DNA from: Bacteroidales bacterium | Lineage (GTDB): Bacteria > Bacteroidota > Bacteroidia > Bacteroidales > JAADGE01 | Length of the DNA stretch: 64,000 nucleotides | Assembly (NCBI GenBank): GCA_021648725.1 | Contig: JAKISF010000006.1 | Location: 1 to 64,000 of the forward strand | Direction: 5' to 3' | Shown: positions 28,669 to 38,771 of the stretch, piece after piece | How the letters are laid out: the number at the start of each line of letters is the position of its first letter | Position numbering within the stretch: the first letter of the stretch is position 1 | Made by a program: the position numbers and the translations under genes | The notes under the pieces: model-generated | Told to the model about the DNA's origin: nothing | The model's input: the letters and a program-made list of their open reading frames with translations, nothing else | Database searches by the model: none

Positions 28669-29079
28669 ATGAACTTAACACACATTGAACACATCGGAAT
28701 TGCCGTAAACAATATTGAAGAAGCAAAAAAATATTATGAAGATGTTCTGGGATTGAAATGCTATGCAATAGAAGAAATTAAAGACCAAAAAGTAAAAACA
28801 GCTTTTTTTATGATAGGTCAAACAAAAATTGAACTCCTTGAACCTACTTCCGATGAAAGCCCCGTTGCAAAATTCATAGCAAAAAAAGGGCAGGGAATAC
28901 ACCATATTGCATTCGCAACAAACGATGTTAATAAATCATTACAAGAGGCTCAAAATAAGGGCATTAAACTTATTGATAAAGAAAAAAGAAAAGGAGCCGA
29001 AGGTTTAAATATCGGGTTTTTACATCCTAAATTCACAATGGGAGTTTTAACCGAATTTTGCGAAAAAGGAGAAAAATAA
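28669..29079 (+). CDS. mce: Methylmalonyl-CoA epimerase
   Basis: 136-aa glyoxalase-fold metalloenzyme converting (R)- and (S)-methylmalonyl-CoA. The N-terminus IEHIGIAVNNIEEAKKYYEDVLGL, the metal Glu in KIELLEPTSDESPVAKFI, GIHHIAFATNDV and the C-terminal TMGVLTEFCE are characteristic. First gene of a five-gene cluster that turns succinyl-derived methylmalonyl-CoA into propionyl-CoA. Confidence 0.95.
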   Translation: MNLTHIEHIGIAVNNIEEAKKYYEDVLGLKCYAIEEIKDQKVKTAFFMIGQTKIELLEPTSDESPVAKFIAKKGQGIHHIAFATNDVNKSLQEAQNKGIKLIDKEKRKGAEGLNIGFLHPKFTMGVLTEFCEKGEK

Positions 29080-29119
29080 AAATAGTCAATTTAAATTAAT
29101 CAATTAATAAATATAAAAG

Positions 29120-30679
29120 ATGTCTCGTCAAGAAGAAATACAGAAATTAATAAACATGCGTGAAGAAGCACGTCTCGGCGGCGGTGTAAAGCGTATTGAG
29201 AAACAACACAATCAAGGGAAATATACTGCAAGGGAACGTATTGATATGATATTAGATGAAGACAGTTTTGAAGAATTCGATATGTTCGTAAAACACAGAT
29301 GCAAAGACTTCGGTTTAGAAAAAGAACAGTATCTCGGAGACGGTGTTGTAACCGGTCACGGAACAATTGACGGCAGAATCGTTTATATTTTTGCACAAGA
29401 TTTTACTGTTTTCGGAGGCTCATTATCTGAAACATATGCTCAAAAAATATGTAAACTAATGGATCAGGCAATGAAAGTAGGTGCCCCTGTTATCGGTGTA
29501 AACGATAGCGGCGGTGCTCGTATTCAAGAAGGTGTAATGAGCCTTGCCGGTTATGCCGAAATTTTTCAAAGAAATATAATGGCTTCAGGCGTAATTCCTC
29601 AAATATCTGCCATTTTCGGACCTTGTGCAGGAGGAGCTGTTTATTCTCCTGCATTAACTGATGTTGTAATTATGAGTAATAAAACAAGCTATATGTTTGT
29701 TACCGGACCCAAAGTAGCAAAAACCGTAACCGGTGAAGATATTTCTACCGAAGACCTCGGAGGAGCAACGGTTCACGCTACAAAATCAGGAGTTGCTCAT
29801 TTCAGAGCAGATGATGAAGACGAAGGCATAATGCTGATTAGAAAAATATTAGAATATTTACCTCAAAATAATCTTGAAGATCCTGTTCAAACAGAATGTA
29901 AAGATCCTATTGACAGAAAAGATGACATCTTAAATGAAATAATTCCAGAAAACCCTAACCAACCTTATAATGTAAAAGATATTATTTATACAATTGCAGA
30001 TTCTGCCGAATTTTTAGAATTTCACCGACATTATGCAAAAAATATTGTAGTAGGTTTCATTAAATTAGACGGTCGTCCTGTCGGTGTTGTTGCTAATCAA
30101 CCTAACTTCCTTGCCGGTGTTCTCGATATTGAAGCATCTAAAAAAGCAGCTCGCTTCGTTAGATTTTGCGACAGTTTCAATGTTCCGCTTCTTACTCTTG
30201 TTGATGTTCCCGGTTTCCTTCCCGGAAGTGCTCAGGAATACGGCGGAATTATTATTCACGGTGCAAAACTTTTATTTGCATACGGTGAAGCAACAGTTCC
30301 TAAAGTTACGATTACTTTAAGAAAATCATACGGCGGAGCACATGACGTTATGAGCAGCAAACAATTAAGAGGAGATATTAATTACGCTTGGCCCTCCGCA
30401 GAAATCGCAGTTATGGGTGCTTCGGGAGCAGTTGAAATTCTCGAAGGAAAAAAAATCAGAAGTATGGAAAACGAAGAAGAAAAAGAAAAATATATTCTGG
30501 AAAAAGAAAATGAATATAAAGAAAAATTTGCAAATCCCTATGTTGCCGCACAATACGGTTTTATTGATGATGTTATTGAACCGAGAAATACACGTTTCAG
30601 AATTATCCGAGCATTTAAAACATTAGAAAATAAGAGGTTAACTAATCCTCCGAAAAAACATTCAAATATTCCGTTGTAG
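29120..30679 (+). CDS. mmdA: Methylmalonyl-CoA decarboxylase alpha subunit / acyl-CoA carboxyltransferase
   Basis: 519-aa biotin-dependent carboxyltransferase of the crotonase fold. Motifs: [84 protein letters not shown] and [25 protein letters not shown]. The neighbours (OadG-, biotin-carrier- and OadB-like) make it the carboxyl-transferring subunit of a sodium-pumping decarboxylase rather than of a propionyl-CoA carboxylase; no biotin carboxylase subunit is present. Confidence 0.93.
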   Translation: MSRQEEIQKLINMREEARLGGGVKRIEKQHNQGKYTARERIDMILDEDSFEEFDMFVKHRCKDFGLEKEQYLGDGVVTGHGTIDGRIVYIFAQDFTVFGGSLSETYAQKICKLMDQAMKVGAPVIGVNDSGGARIQEGVMSLAGYAEIFQRNIMASGVIPQISAIFGPCAGGAVYSPALTDVVIMSNKTSYMFVTGPKVAKTVTGEDISTEDLGGATVHATKSGVAHFRADDEDEGIMLIRKILEYLPQNNLEDPVQTECKDPIDRKDDILNEIIPENPNQPYNVKDIIYTIADSAEFLEFHRHYAKNIVVGFIKLDGRPVGVVANQPNFLAGVLDIEASKKAARFVRFCDSFNVPLLTLVDVPGFLPGSAQEYGGIIIHGAKLLFAYGEATVPKVTITLRKSYGGAHDVMSSKQLRGDINYAWPSAEIAVMGASGAVEILEGKKIRSMENEEEKEKYILEKENEYKEKFANPYVAAQYGFIDDVIEPRNTRFRIIRAFKTLENKRLTNPPKKHSNIPL

Positions 30680-30721
30680 TAATATTTAATTATTATTTCA
30701 TTAAAGCATTAAAATAAAAAA

Positions 30722-31051
30722 ATGGACACATCAAATTTTACAATTGCAATAGTCGGTTATGTCATTGTTTTTACTACACTCGTTGTATTATATTTTGTAT
30801 TTGCAAATATTCCGAAATTATTAAAGTTACACATCAGAATAAAACTGAAAAAAAAAGATTGCGAAGATTGTTTTGACGAATATCCCGAATTCATTACAGG
30901 ACAAGAAAACGCTGTGATAGCAACGGCTATTTATTTGTATCTCAACCAATTGCATGACGAGGAAAGTGCAAAAATGACAATAAAGAAAGTAAAAAAAGAC
31001 TATTCCCCTTGGAGCTCAAGAGTTCATTCAATACACACTTTTCAAAGATAA
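30722..31051 (+). CDS. OadG-like small membrane subunit
   Basis: 109 aa with one N-terminal transmembrane helix (about residues 8-30) and a charged soluble part. The size and place, between the carboxyltransferase and the biotin carrier, fit the gamma/delta subunit that holds together sodium-pump decarboxylases. Confidence 0.75.
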   Translation: MDTSNFTIAIVGYVIVFTTLVVLYFVFANIPKLLKLHIRIKLKKKDCEDCFDEYPEFITGQENAVIATAIYLYLNQLHDEESAKMTIKKVKKDYSPWSSRVHSIHTFQR

Positions 31052-31062
31052 AAAATACGAAA

Positions 31063-31479
31063 ATGAAAAAATTCAAATTTAAAATAAGAGGAAATAAATA
31101 CGAAGCAACAATTAACAATTTCGAAAATAACATTGTTGATATTGAAGTTAACGGAACAATTTATAAAGTGGAAATTGAAAAAGAAATTGCTGCAACAAAA
31201 ACACCTAAATTAGTACGTGCAAAAGTCCATACTAAAAAAGAAGATGCAAATATTAAAAGTAAAGCTGGAAAGTTAGTAAAAGCACCCTTGCCGGGGACAA
31301 TATTTAAAATGAAAGTGAAAGTCGGAGATGAAGTTAATGCCGGAGATATTTTATTAATAATGGAAGCAATGAAAATGGAAAACAATATTCAAGCAGAAAC
31401 CGGCGGAAAAATAAAATCAATAATGGTTGTCGAAGGTGATGCTGTTTTGCAAAATGATATTTTGATGGAAATTGAATAA
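31063..31479 (+). CDS. Biotin carrier subunit of the decarboxylase
   Basis: 138 aa from the ATG at 31063. A linker rich in Ala, Lys and Thr is followed by a biotinyl domain with LVKAPLPGTIFKMKVKVGDEV and the attachment motif MEAMKMEN, where the middle Lys carries biotin. A longer frame from 31009 runs through the upstream gene and is not needed. It shuttles carboxyl groups from MmdA to MmdB. Confidence 0.93.
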   Translation: MKKFKFKIRGNKYEATINNFENNIVDIEVNGTIYKVEIEKEIAATKTPKLVRAKVHTKKEDANIKSKAGKLVKAPLPGTIFKMKVKVGDEVNAGDILLIMEAMKMENNIQAETGGKIKSIMVVEGDAVLQNDILMEIE

Positions 31480-31507
31480 ATAATAATTTATTATAATTAA
31501 AGAAAAA

Positions 31508-33160
31508 ATGAAAAAAGCTTTAACATTAATAGCCGTTTTTGTACTGTTATTCGGCATTTCAAAATTATTTATTCAAGGTAAAACGCCCGACAAAATTAAA
31601 CAAAAAAAATTGCCTGAAATTGAAAATATTTTAGTCAGCGGAAAATGGATTAACAAATCAGGCGGTTACAAGGTTTCTAACGAAAGTGATTTTGAAGTTG
31701 AGCGGTATAAAACATTCAGCTTTGACAAAGACGGAACTTTTACCTTAGATTCTGCAAAACAAAAATACTCAGGAAAATGGCAAATATCGGATGAAAAACT
31801 GTTTTTGTCTTTTAATCCGAAAGATTTAGTACATCTGTACAAAAATACAGATCCGAACAGTAATTCAAATTCATATATAAGTGAATACGAAACAATTACA
31901 CTAAACAAAAGAGCAGGAATAATAAAAAACGGTATTTTAATAATGTCCGACGGTTTTAAATATCAAAACTATCCCGAAAGCATTGCCGGTATTTTTAACT
32001 TTATAGAATTTTCGGGGTTTGCAAATGTTCAATGGGGACATTTGTTAATGATTTTAGCAGGTTTACTGTTTATATTTCTTGCAATAAAATATGAATACGA
32101 ACCTTTATTGTTAATTCCGATAGGTGTCGGCATTCTTATAGGAAATATCCCGATGTTTCAAGTTGCAGATTTTAATTTAAAACTCGGAATATACGAGCCG
32201 GGAAGTGTTCTTAACATCTTGTATTCCGGAGTAACACAGGGTTGGTATCCTCCTCTTATTTTTCTCGGAATAGGTGCAATGACAGATTTTTCTTCGTTAA
32301 TTTCAAGTCCCAGATTAATGTTATTGGGAGCTGCTGCACAAATCGGTATTTTTGTAACATTCCTCGGTGCTTTATATCTTGGCTTTGCTCCTCCCGAAGC
32401 TGGTGCAATAGGCATAATCGGCGGTGCCGACGGACCTACTGCAATTTTTATTTCATCGAAGCTTGCTAACGGAATGAACTTATTGCCAGACGGAACAACA
32501 GTTAAAAACTTAATCGGTCCTATTGCAATTGCGGCATATTCATATATGGCATTAGTTCCTGTTATTCAACCGCCTATAATTAAACTTCTTACAACAAAAA
32601 AAGAACGAAAAATTAAAATGAAACCGCCGAGAGCTGTTACAAAAACAGAAAAAATATTTTTTCCGATTGTCGGTTTGCTTTTAACAGCATTTTTATCTCC
32701 TACATCATTGCCTTTGTTAGGAATGTTATTTTTCGGAAACTTATTAAAAGAAAGCGGAGTTACAAAACGTTTGGCTGATACGGCAAGAACTTCATTAATT
32801 GATATTATTACGATTTTACTCGGAGTTACCGTAGGAGCATCAACACAAGCGGATGTTTTTTTAACCAAAAGTTCAATGTTAATTTTTGTGCTGGGTGCTG
32901 CTTCTTTTATGGTAGCAACGGCCGGTGGTGTAATTTTTGCAAAAATAATGAATTGGCTGTCACCGAAAGATAATCCGATAAACCCGATGATTGGTGCAGC
33001 AGGAGTTTCGGCAGTTCCCGACAGTGCAAGAGTCGTACAATTAGAAGGTTTAAAAGAAGACCCTAATAATCATTTACTTATGCATGCGATGGCACCGAAT
33101 GTTTCCGGTGTTATCGGTTCTGCAATTGCTGCAGGTATCTTACTAAGTTTCTTGATGTAA
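31508..33160 (+). CDS. mmdB: Sodium-pumping decarboxylase beta subunit with an extra N-terminal domain
   Basis: 550 aa. Residues from about 175 on are a full OadB/GcdB/MmdB membrane subunit with about ten helices and the Na+-site segments GVTQGWYPPLIFLGIGAMTDF and GIIGGADGPTAIFISSKLA, plus GAAGVSAVPDSARVVQ. This part decarboxylates carboxybiotin and exports Na+. Ahead of it are a transmembrane or signal helix (residues 5-22) and an extra domain (about 35-165) with repeats of the type GKWINKSG ... DKDGTFTLD ... GKWQISDEKLFLSF, a lipocalin-like barrel. Classical beta subunits are 380-410 aa and lack it. Confidence 0.92.
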   Translation: MKKALTLIAVFVLLFGISKLFIQGKTPDKIKQKKLPEIENILVSGKWINKSGGYKVSNESDFEVERYKTFSFDKDGTFTLDSAKQKYSGKWQISDEKLFLSFNPKDLVHLYKNTDPNSNSNSYISEYETITLNKRAGIIKNGILIMSDGFKYQNYPESIAGIFNFIEFSGFANVQWGHLLMILAGLLFIFLAIKYEYEPLLLIPIGVGILIGNIPMFQVADFNLKLGIYEPGSVLNILYSGVTQGWYPPLIFLGIGAMTDFSSLISSPRLMLLGAAAQIGIFVTFLGALYLGFAPPEAGAIGIIGGADGPTAIFISSKLANGMNLLPDGTTVKNLIGPIAIAAYSYMALVPVIQPPIIKLLTTKKERKIKMKPPRAVTKTEKIFFPIVGLLLTAFLSPTSLPLLGMLFFGNLLKESGVTKRLADTARTSLIDIITILLGVTVGASTQADVFLTKSSMLIFVLGAASFMVATAGGVIFAKIMNWLSPKDNPINPMIGAAGVSAVPDSARVVQLEGLKEDPNNHLLMHAMAPNVSGVIGSAIAAGILLSFLM

Positions 33161-33167
33161 AAAATCT

Positions 33168-33203
33168 AAATTTTGCCGAAGTGAAAAAACTTCGGCAAAA
33201 TTT
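33168..33203. terminator. Strong bidirectional terminator after mmdB
   Basis: Perfect 14-bp stem (33168-33181 with 33190-33203), 8-nt loop, A run on one side and T-rich tract on the other. It lies between the convergent mmdB and the repeat-protein gene. Confidence 0.9.
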
Positions 33204-33206
33204 CTT

Positions 33207-33458
33207 TTACAATCCGAGAAAAGAATCAACAAACTGAACTTTAAAATCTCCGAAAGAATCAACAATTTCAACGGTAAAATCTGCAAACGAGTCAACTATT
33301 TCCCATTTTCCGCATTCATCTGCAAAAGAATCAACTTTTTGAACTTTAATATCCGGAAACGAATCTACAACTTCTATTTTAAAATCTCCGAATGAATCTA
33401 CAATCTGCACTTTACCATATAAATTTTTACCGTTAAATGTACAATCACTGTTTATCAT
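33207..33458 (-). CDS. Short tandem-repeat protein (VDSF repeats)
   Basis: 83 aa built almost wholly of a 9-11-residue repeat with the core VDSFxDxKVE: QIVDSFGDFKIE, VVDSFPDIKVQ, KVDSFADECGKWE, IVDSFADFTVE, IVDSFGDFKVQ, FVDSFLGL. The alternating pattern suggests stacked beta strands. It has no signal peptide. Similar small repeat proteins with other core words (DUF6150-like) occur in Bacteroidota, with no known function. Confidence 0.7.
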   Translation of the reverse strand: MINSDCTFNGKNLYGKVQIVDSFGDFKIEVVDSFPDIKVQKVDSFADECGKWEIVDSFADFTVEIVDSFGDFKVQFVDSFLGL

Positions 33459-33498
33459 ATTTATTATTTTTTAAAATTAGAAAATATTTTTAAATTAA

Positions 33499-33530
33499 TT
33501 TGTAACATTTGTAAATATTAACTAAATTTG
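33499..33530 (+). promoter_or_regulatory. Promoter of the secreted-protein gene at 33582
   Basis: TTTG (33499-33502), 20-nt spacer, TAAATTTG (33523-33530): a full match to the phylum consensus, about 50 nt before the ATG. Confidence 0.75.
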
Positions 33531-33581
33531 ATAAACAAATTATTTTCAGGCAACTGAAGTTAACCATAAAACAAGAAAAAT

Positions 33582-34130
33582 ATGAAAACTGCAATAAGTA
33601 TAGTAATAAGCATCCTTTTTTTTATAACAGCTCATGCCCAGATTCCCAAAATACCCGGCTCTGCAACCGGAAAATCTAATGATATAAACTATTTTAATGA
33701 TGATCCTGATTTTAAAATTAATTTTTTCGGTGTAACTCCTTCAAAAACAGAAACACCTGTCGAAACAGCATTAGGAACAATTAATATGACAACTTATATG
33801 TATGAAAAATCATCTGATGAAATATATATGGTTGCAATTTCAGCATTTCCCGAAAAATATATTGCTGCTTCAAATACAAATGATTTGCTTGAAAGTACTA
33901 AGGGAGGTTTTTGTTCTAATCTTAATTTAGAAGTCATAAATTCAAGGAAAGTATCAATAAATTCACACGAAGGTATTTATTTTGAAGCTGTTGATACGGG
34001 CAATTATTATAGCACAGTAATTGATTACTTGGTCAATAACGTATTATTCCAAATAGCAATATTAAGGACTGACAGAATGCCGACCGATGAAGAAATTGAC
34101 AACTTCATTTTCAGTTTTGCTTTAAAATAA
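33582..34130 (+). CDS. Hypothetical secreted protein, 182 aa
   Basis: The signal peptide is cut near residue 19 (ITAHAQ). The mature part has the sequence course IPGSATGKSNDINYF, TALGTINMTTYMYEKSSDEIYMVAISAFP, EGIYFEAVDTGNYYSTVIDYLVNNVLFQIAIL and a conserved-looking end TDEEIDNFIFSFALK, which resembles small periplasmic proteins that test for 'bulge' residues in one alpha/beta domain. No function known. Confidence 0.6.
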   Translation: MKTAISIVISILFFITAHAQIPKIPGSATGKSNDINYFNDDPDFKINFFGVTPSKTETPVETALGTINMTTYMYEKSSDEIYMVAISAFPEKYIAASNTNDLLESTKGGFCSNLNLEVINSRKVSINSHEGIYFEAVDTGNYYSTVIDYLVNNVLFQIAILRTDRMPTDEEIDNFIFSFALK

Positions 34131-34207
34131 AACATTTTAATTTGAAGTAAAATATACTGTTTTTTTATATACTGAACTATGTTTAGTTTTTAACAAAATA
34201 TAGTTAA

Positions 34208-34215
34208 TAAGTTTG
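34208..34215 (+). promoter_or_regulatory. -7 box (TAAGTTTG) upstream of gyrA
   Basis: TAAGTTTG matches TAnnTTTG about 100 nt before the gyrA ATG. The -33 region has TTTA instead of TTTG at the expected place. The long leader holds nothing else I recognise. Confidence 0.45.
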
Positions 34216-34315
34216 TTAAAAAAATAAATATTATTCACAAAATATTATCTATTTTAGCCGTTTCTTAAAAAAAGACTTATATTTTTAGGATATTGATTAA
34301 AAGAATAAAGATAAT

Positions 34316-36826
34316 ATGGAAGAGAATTCAAGAATAATCCCTGTTAATATTGAGACTGAAATGAAAACAGCATACATTGATTATTCAATGTCTGTTATTG
34401 TTTCTCGTGCTTTACCGGATGTAAGAGACGGATTAAAACCCGTTCACAGAAGAGTTTTATTCGGAATGAAAGAACTGGGATTATATTCACACAAAGCACA
34501 TAAAAAATCTGCCAGAATAGTAGGAGAGGTGTTAGGTAAATATCACCCTCACGGAGACAGTTCAGTATATTTTGCTATGGTAAGAATGGCTCAAGAATGG
34601 TCATTAAGGTATATGCTGGTTGACGGTCAAGGAAACTTCGGCTCTGTTGACGGCGACAGCCCGGCTGCAATGCGTTATACGGAAGCAAGATTAAGAAAAA
34701 TTGCAGAAGCATCAATTACTGATATTGACAAAGATACCGTTGATTTTCAGTTGAATTTTGATGATACAATTGAAGAACCTACAGTTTTACCTACAAGAAT
34801 ACCTAACTTGTTGGTAAACGGTGCATCAGGCATTGCTGTCGGTATGGCAACAAATATGGCTCCCCATAACTTAACAGATACGATTAGTGCCATTATTGCT
34901 TATATTGACAATAACGATATTGAAATAGATGACCTTATCAATATAATTAAAGCCCCTGATTTTCCTACCGGAGCTACTATATATGGATATCAGGGAGTTA
35001 TAGATGCATACAAAACAGGAAAGGGTAGGATAGTGATGCGTGCAAAATCACATATTGAAACTACAGCGACCGGTAAACAAAAAATTATTATTACTGAGAT
35101 TCCTTATCAAGTTAATAAAGCAAATCTCGTTGAGAAAGTCGGAGAATTAGTTAATCATAAAAAAATTGACGGCATCTCATACGCCAATGATGAATCCGAC
35201 AGAAACGGAATGCGTATTGTTTTTGATTTGAAAAGAGATGCCATTGCTGATGTTGTTTTAAATAAACTTTATAAATACACAGCTTTACAAACTTCTTTCA
35301 GCGTTAATAATATTGCATTAGTAAAAGGGAGACCGCAATTACTTGATTTAAGAGGTTTGATATCAAATTTTGTTGAACACAGACATGAAGTTATCGTCAG
35401 AAGAACAAAATTTGAACTTAAAAAGGCTGAAGAAAGAGCTCATATTCTTGAAGGATTGATAATTGCTTCTGATAATATTGATGAGGTAATTAAAATAATA
35501 AGAGCAGCAAAAAGTCCTGATGAAGCAAGAGAAAAACTCATTGAACGATTCAACCTTTCAGATATTCAGTCACGTGCAATTATCGAAATGCGTTTAAGAC
35601 AATTAACCGGTCTTGAACAAGATAAATTGCGTGCAGAATATGCAGAAATAATGGATTTAATCAAACACTTGAAAAAAATTCTTGCAAGTATTGAACTTCA
35701 AATGCAAATTATTAAAGATGAATTAATTGAAGTAAGGGAAAAATTTGGTGATGAGAGAAGAACTGAGATAGTATATTCATCAGCTGAATTTAATCCGGAA
35801 GATTTCTATGCAGACGACGAAGTTTTAATTACGATTTCTAATTTAGGATATATCAAACGGACTGATTTAAAAGAGTTTAAGACTCAGCACAGAGGCGGCA
35901 AAGGCTCAAAAGGCAGTACAACAAGAGATGCAGATTTCTTAAGACATATGTATGTTGCAACTATGCATAATTGGATGTTATTCTTTACTGAAAAAGGAAA
36001 ATGTTTTTGGCTTAAAGTGTATGAAATTCCGGAAGGAAGTAAAACATCAAAAGGCAGGGCAATTCAAAATATGATGAGAATAGAACCTGATGATAGAGTA
36101 ACTGCATATATGAAAGTTACAACCTTAAAAGATGAAGAATATCTTAATACTCACAATATTATTTTTGCAACTAAACACGGTCAAATTAAGAAAACTTCAT
36201 TAGAAGCATTCTCGCGACCGCGTACAAACGGTATTAAAGCAATTACAATTAGAGAAGGAGATACCTTAATGTCTGCAAAAATGACAAACGGTAATAATGA
36301 TATAATGCTTGCTGCAAGAAACGGAAAAGCTGTTCGTTTTAAAGAAACCGATGTAAGGAGCATGGGCAGGGGAGCATCCGGTGTTCGAGGTATCAGAATT
36401 GACAAAGATAAAGACGAAGTTGTAGGATTAATTTGTGTTGAAGAACTTGAAGACAATAATACAGAAAATATTCTCGTTGTTTCGGAGCACGGATACGGTA
36501 AGCGTTCCCTTCTTGAAGCATACAGAATAACGAAAAGAGGCGGGAAAGGTGTGAAAACAATAAATATTACTGAAAAAACCGGGCAACTGATTGCTTTGAA
36601 AAGTGTTACCGATGATGATGATTTAATGATTATTAATAAATCAGGAATTACTATAAGGTTAAATGTCGATACCATAAGAGTTGCCGGAAGAGCAACACAA
36701 GGAGTAAGATTAATTAAATTAAAAGAAGGCGACAGTATTGCATCAGTTGCAAAAGTTGAGAGAAGCGAAGTTATAGAAGAAGATATTTCCGATAATATTG
36801 AAATTGATGAAAATAATAATGAATAA
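34316..36826 (+). CDS. gyrA: DNA gyrase subunit A
   Basis: 836 aa. The N-terminal breakage-reunion domain includes [29 protein letters not shown], the quinolone-pocket segment [20 protein letters not shown] and the catalytic Tyr in [10 protein letters not shown]. The C-terminal beta-pinwheel DNA-wrapping domain contains the GyrA box HRGGKGSKG (at about residue 525). Phe stands where E. coli has Asp87, as I recall for Bacteroides GyrA. It introduces negative supercoils together with GyrB, which is not in this window. The gene ends with an acidic tail. Confidence 0.96.
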   Translation: MEENSRIIPVNIETEMKTAYIDYSMSVIVSRALPDVRDGLKPVHRRVLFGMKELGLYSHKAHKKSARIVGEVLGKYHPHGDSSVYFAMVRMAQEWSLRYMLVDGQGNFGSVDGDSPAAMRYTEARLRKIAEASITDIDKDTVDFQLNFDDTIEEPTVLPTRIPNLLVNGASGIAVGMATNMAPHNLTDTISAIIAYIDNNDIEIDDLINIIKAPDFPTGATIYGYQGVIDAYKTGKGRIVMRAKSHIETTATGKQKIIITEIPYQVNKANLVEKVGELVNHKKIDGISYANDESDRNGMRIVFDLKRDAIADVVLNKLYKYTALQTSFSVNNIALVKGRPQLLDLRGLISNFVEHRHEVIVRRTKFELKKAEERAHILEGLIIASDNIDEVIKIIRAAKSPDEAREKLIERFNLSDIQSRAIIEMRLRQLTGLEQDKLRAEYAEIMDLIKHLKKILASIELQMQIIKDELIEVREKFGDERRTEIVYSSAEFNPEDFYADDEVLITISNLGYIKRTDLKEFKTQHRGGKGSKGSTTRDADFLRHMYVATMHNWMLFFTEKGKCFWLKVYEIPEGSKTSKGRAIQNMMRIEPDDRVTAYMKVTTLKDEEYLNTHNIIFATKHGQIKKTSLEAFSRPRTNGIKAITIREGDTLMSAKMTNGNNDIMLAARNGKAVRFKETDVRSMGRGASGVRGIRIDKDKDEVVGLICVEELEDNNTENILVVSEHGYGKRSLLEAYRITKRGGKGVKTINITEKTGQLIALKSVTDDDDLMIINKSGITIRLNVDTIRVAGRATQGVRLIKLKEGDSIASVAKVERSEVIEEDISDNIEIDENNNE

Positions 36827-36898
36827 TTAAAATACTAAGTCTTTTAGCCGGCAGGTTATTTGTATTATTACATAATAAATTATAATAAATTAAGAAAC

Positions 36899-38452
36899 AT
36901 GAAAAAACTATCAATTTTTATTTTGCTGATTTTCTTTTTTGGTGCGGTAAATGCCCAAGAAGCCGTTGTAACTTGGGACGGGCTTAAAAAGCAAAAAGAA
37001 AAAAGTGATTCGGACATCACAAATGCAAAAAAAAGCACAAATCCAAAAACTTGGATTAAAAGATCAGATTTATATTTTAATATACATACTTTTGTTATAG
37101 GAGGTTTGTACCAAGGAATGCCGGCAAAGAGTAAAGACTTTAATAATGCTGAATTATTAGTCGGTAAACCCGGTAAAATTATGACAAACGGGGATAATGA
37201 AATTTGGGTTTATAACAGAAAAAAATTAATTTTTAAAAACGGGCTGTTAGACAGTTGGGAGCAAACAGAGTTTATAGATAAAAATGCATTATCTAAAAGC
37301 GGAAAAGCTTTGTTGAAAGCTGTTGAACTCGACACTAAAGGAACTTTAAAAGATAAAACAAGTACAAAAGAGAAGGTAATGCTTGTTAAAAATACAATCA
37401 TTAATGATGCTATTACATATTATACTGCTTACAGTAAAAATTTTGCAGCAAATAATAACAAATTAACCGATGAAGGCAAAGCTAAACTTGATAAAGCTTT
37501 TGAACTAATGTCGTTAGGATATGAATTATCGAAATTACCTAAAAAATCTAATGACACAATTTTCAATATTAACCAAGTAGAATACTTTAAAGGAGTTATT
37601 GCATATAACAATCAAAAATACGATATTGCAAAATCAATTTTTGAGTCTTGTATTTCAAAAAAATACGGAGAAGGTAATCCTTATCACTATTCAGCTGAAT
37701 GTTACGCAAAAGCAGGTGACAGTTCAATGTATATAAAAACCGTTAAGAAAGGATTTGAGGCATACCCTGAAGAAGAACAGCTAATTATTGATTTGATTAA
37801 TTATTATATGCTAAGAAATGAAACCAAAGAAGCAATAGAATATATTAATATCGCAATTAATAAGAATCCTGAAAATGCTTCATATTATTCTGCGAAAGCT
37901 GCCATTTTTGATAACAGAACTGACGATTTGCTCAAAGAATACCATAAATATATGGATAAAGCAATTGAATATAAAAAAGAAGCTTTCCGCGAGCGTAACA
38001 ATCCTTCGAAAAAAGCTGCTGCACAAAAATTACGTGATGCTGAATTAGATAAAGCTACTGTTGTTTTTAAACAAATTGAAAATGATTTACAAGAAGCCGA
38101 GAATCTGTACAAAGAAGCACTTAAAATAAAACCTGATTTCTTTAATGCCGCATATAATATAGGCAGAATATTTGTGAAACGTGCAGACCGTTACCATGAA
38201 TATGCTGAATATATTTTGAAAGTTTATATAACAAAAAACTTTTCTAAAAATAAAGAATTGGAAGATATTTCAAAAACGTATTTAAAGAAAGCAGCTGAGA
38301 AATACGAAGTTGCTCACAAAATCAATCCTAACGACAGAGATGCTCTTACTGTTCTTAAACAAATTTATTTTAAATTGCATGATTATGAAAATAGAGAAAG
38401 AGTAGAAAAATTATTAGACAACCTTCAAACAGAAGAGTCTGATATAAATTAA
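36899..38452 (+). CDS. TPR-repeat protein, exported
   Basis: About 517 aa with a signal peptide (ATG at 36899; cleavage near VNAQ, residue 19). From about residue 200 on the protein is helical with recognisable tetratricopeptide units (for example YFKGVIAYNNQKYDIAKSIFESCI and AENLYKEALKIKPDFFNAAYNIGRIF). It likely works as a periplasmic scaffold; no partner can be named. It is the last host gene before the dif site. Confidence 0.8.
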   Translation: MKKLSIFILLIFFFGAVNAQEAVVTWDGLKKQKEKSDSDITNAKKSTNPKTWIKRSDLYFNIHTFVIGGLYQGMPAKSKDFNNAELLVGKPGKIMTNGDNEIWVYNRKKLIFKNGLLDSWEQTEFIDKNALSKSGKALLKAVELDTKGTLKDKTSTKEKVMLVKNTIINDAITYYTAYSKNFAANNNKLTDEGKAKLDKAFELMSLGYELSKLPKKSNDTIFNINQVEYFKGVIAYNNQKYDIAKSIFESCISKKYGEGNPYHYSAECYAKAGDSSMYIKTVKKGFEAYPEEEQLIIDLINYYMLRNETKEAIEYINIAINKNPENASYYSAKAAIFDNRTDDLLKEYHKYMDKAIEYKKEAFRERNNPSKKAAAQKLRDAELDKATVVFKQIENDLQEAENLYKEALKIKPDFFNAAYNIGRIFVKRADRYHEYAEYILKVYITKNFSKNKELEDISKTYLKKAAEKYEVAHKINPNDRDALTVLKQIYFKLHDYENRERVEKLLDNLQTEESDIN

Positions 38453-38456
38453 TAAT

Positions 38457-38482
38457 AAAAGGAGCAGTTAATTGCTCCTTTT
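38457..38482 (+). terminator. Terminator of the TPR gene
   Basis: AAAAGGAGCA (38457-38466) pairs perfectly with TGCTCCTTTT (38473-38482) around a 6-nt loop. It lies 15 bp before the dif site. Confidence 0.85.
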
Positions 38483-38496
38483 ATTATGCCTGCTCT

Positions 38497-38524
38497 ATTT
38501 AACATAATATTAATTATGAGACAA
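38497..38524. other. dif-like XerC/XerD recombination site (left junction, attL)
   Basis: Three parts can be read: XerD arm ATTTAACATAA (38497-38507), spacer TATTAA (38508-38513) and XerC arm TTATGAGACAA (38514-38524). The XerD arm is identical over 11 bases to the E. coli dif XerD arm read on the other strand; the spacer and inner XerC arm are also dif-like. The last 18 bp (38508-38525) recur at 57918-57935. It is flanked by host genes to the left and a mobile element to the right. Confidence 0.85.
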
Positions 38525-38548
38525 ATATTATAATTGATTTAAAACCAG

Positions 38549-38580
38549 ATATTTAACGATATTTTTTTATGGTTAAATAT
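38549..38580. repeat. Inverted repeat just inside the left junction
   Basis: ATATTTAAC (38549-38557) and GTTAAATAT (38572-38580) form a perfect 9-bp stem with a 14-nt loop. It is AT-rich and could be chance, or part of the element's attachment or replication region. A sequence with 9 of 11 matches to the XerD arm follows at 38579-38589. Confidence 0.35.
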
Positions 38581-38742
38581 CAAACATAATATAAATCCTC
38601 GTTTTTTTTTCAAAATCAAAACATACAAACCGTATGCTATTACTGAATTAGCTCTGTATTTTTTAATTTTCATTTTTATTATGTTAAATAGTAAGTAGTT
38701 GTTTTTCAATGAATTTATCAAAACAAGCATATAACAGTCGAT

Positions 38743-38766
38743 TAAACGGCATTAAAACGCCGTTTA
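38743..38766. repeat. 8-bp stem-loop next to the cassette's left inverted repeat
   Basis: TAAACGGC (38743-38750) and GCCGTTTA (38759-38766) pair perfectly around an 8-nt loop. It lies 5 bp outside the inverted repeat that begins at 38772 and may end the minus-strand transcript of the cassette gene. Confidence 0.5.
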
Positions 38767-38771
38767 TCTTT

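Noticed and set aside
38539-38730. 63-codon open frame on the minus strand between the left junction and the cassette
   Set aside because: Hydrophobic/Lys-rich translation typical of AT-rich noncoding DNA, no clear start context, and the region is better explained by hairpins and Xer-like arms.
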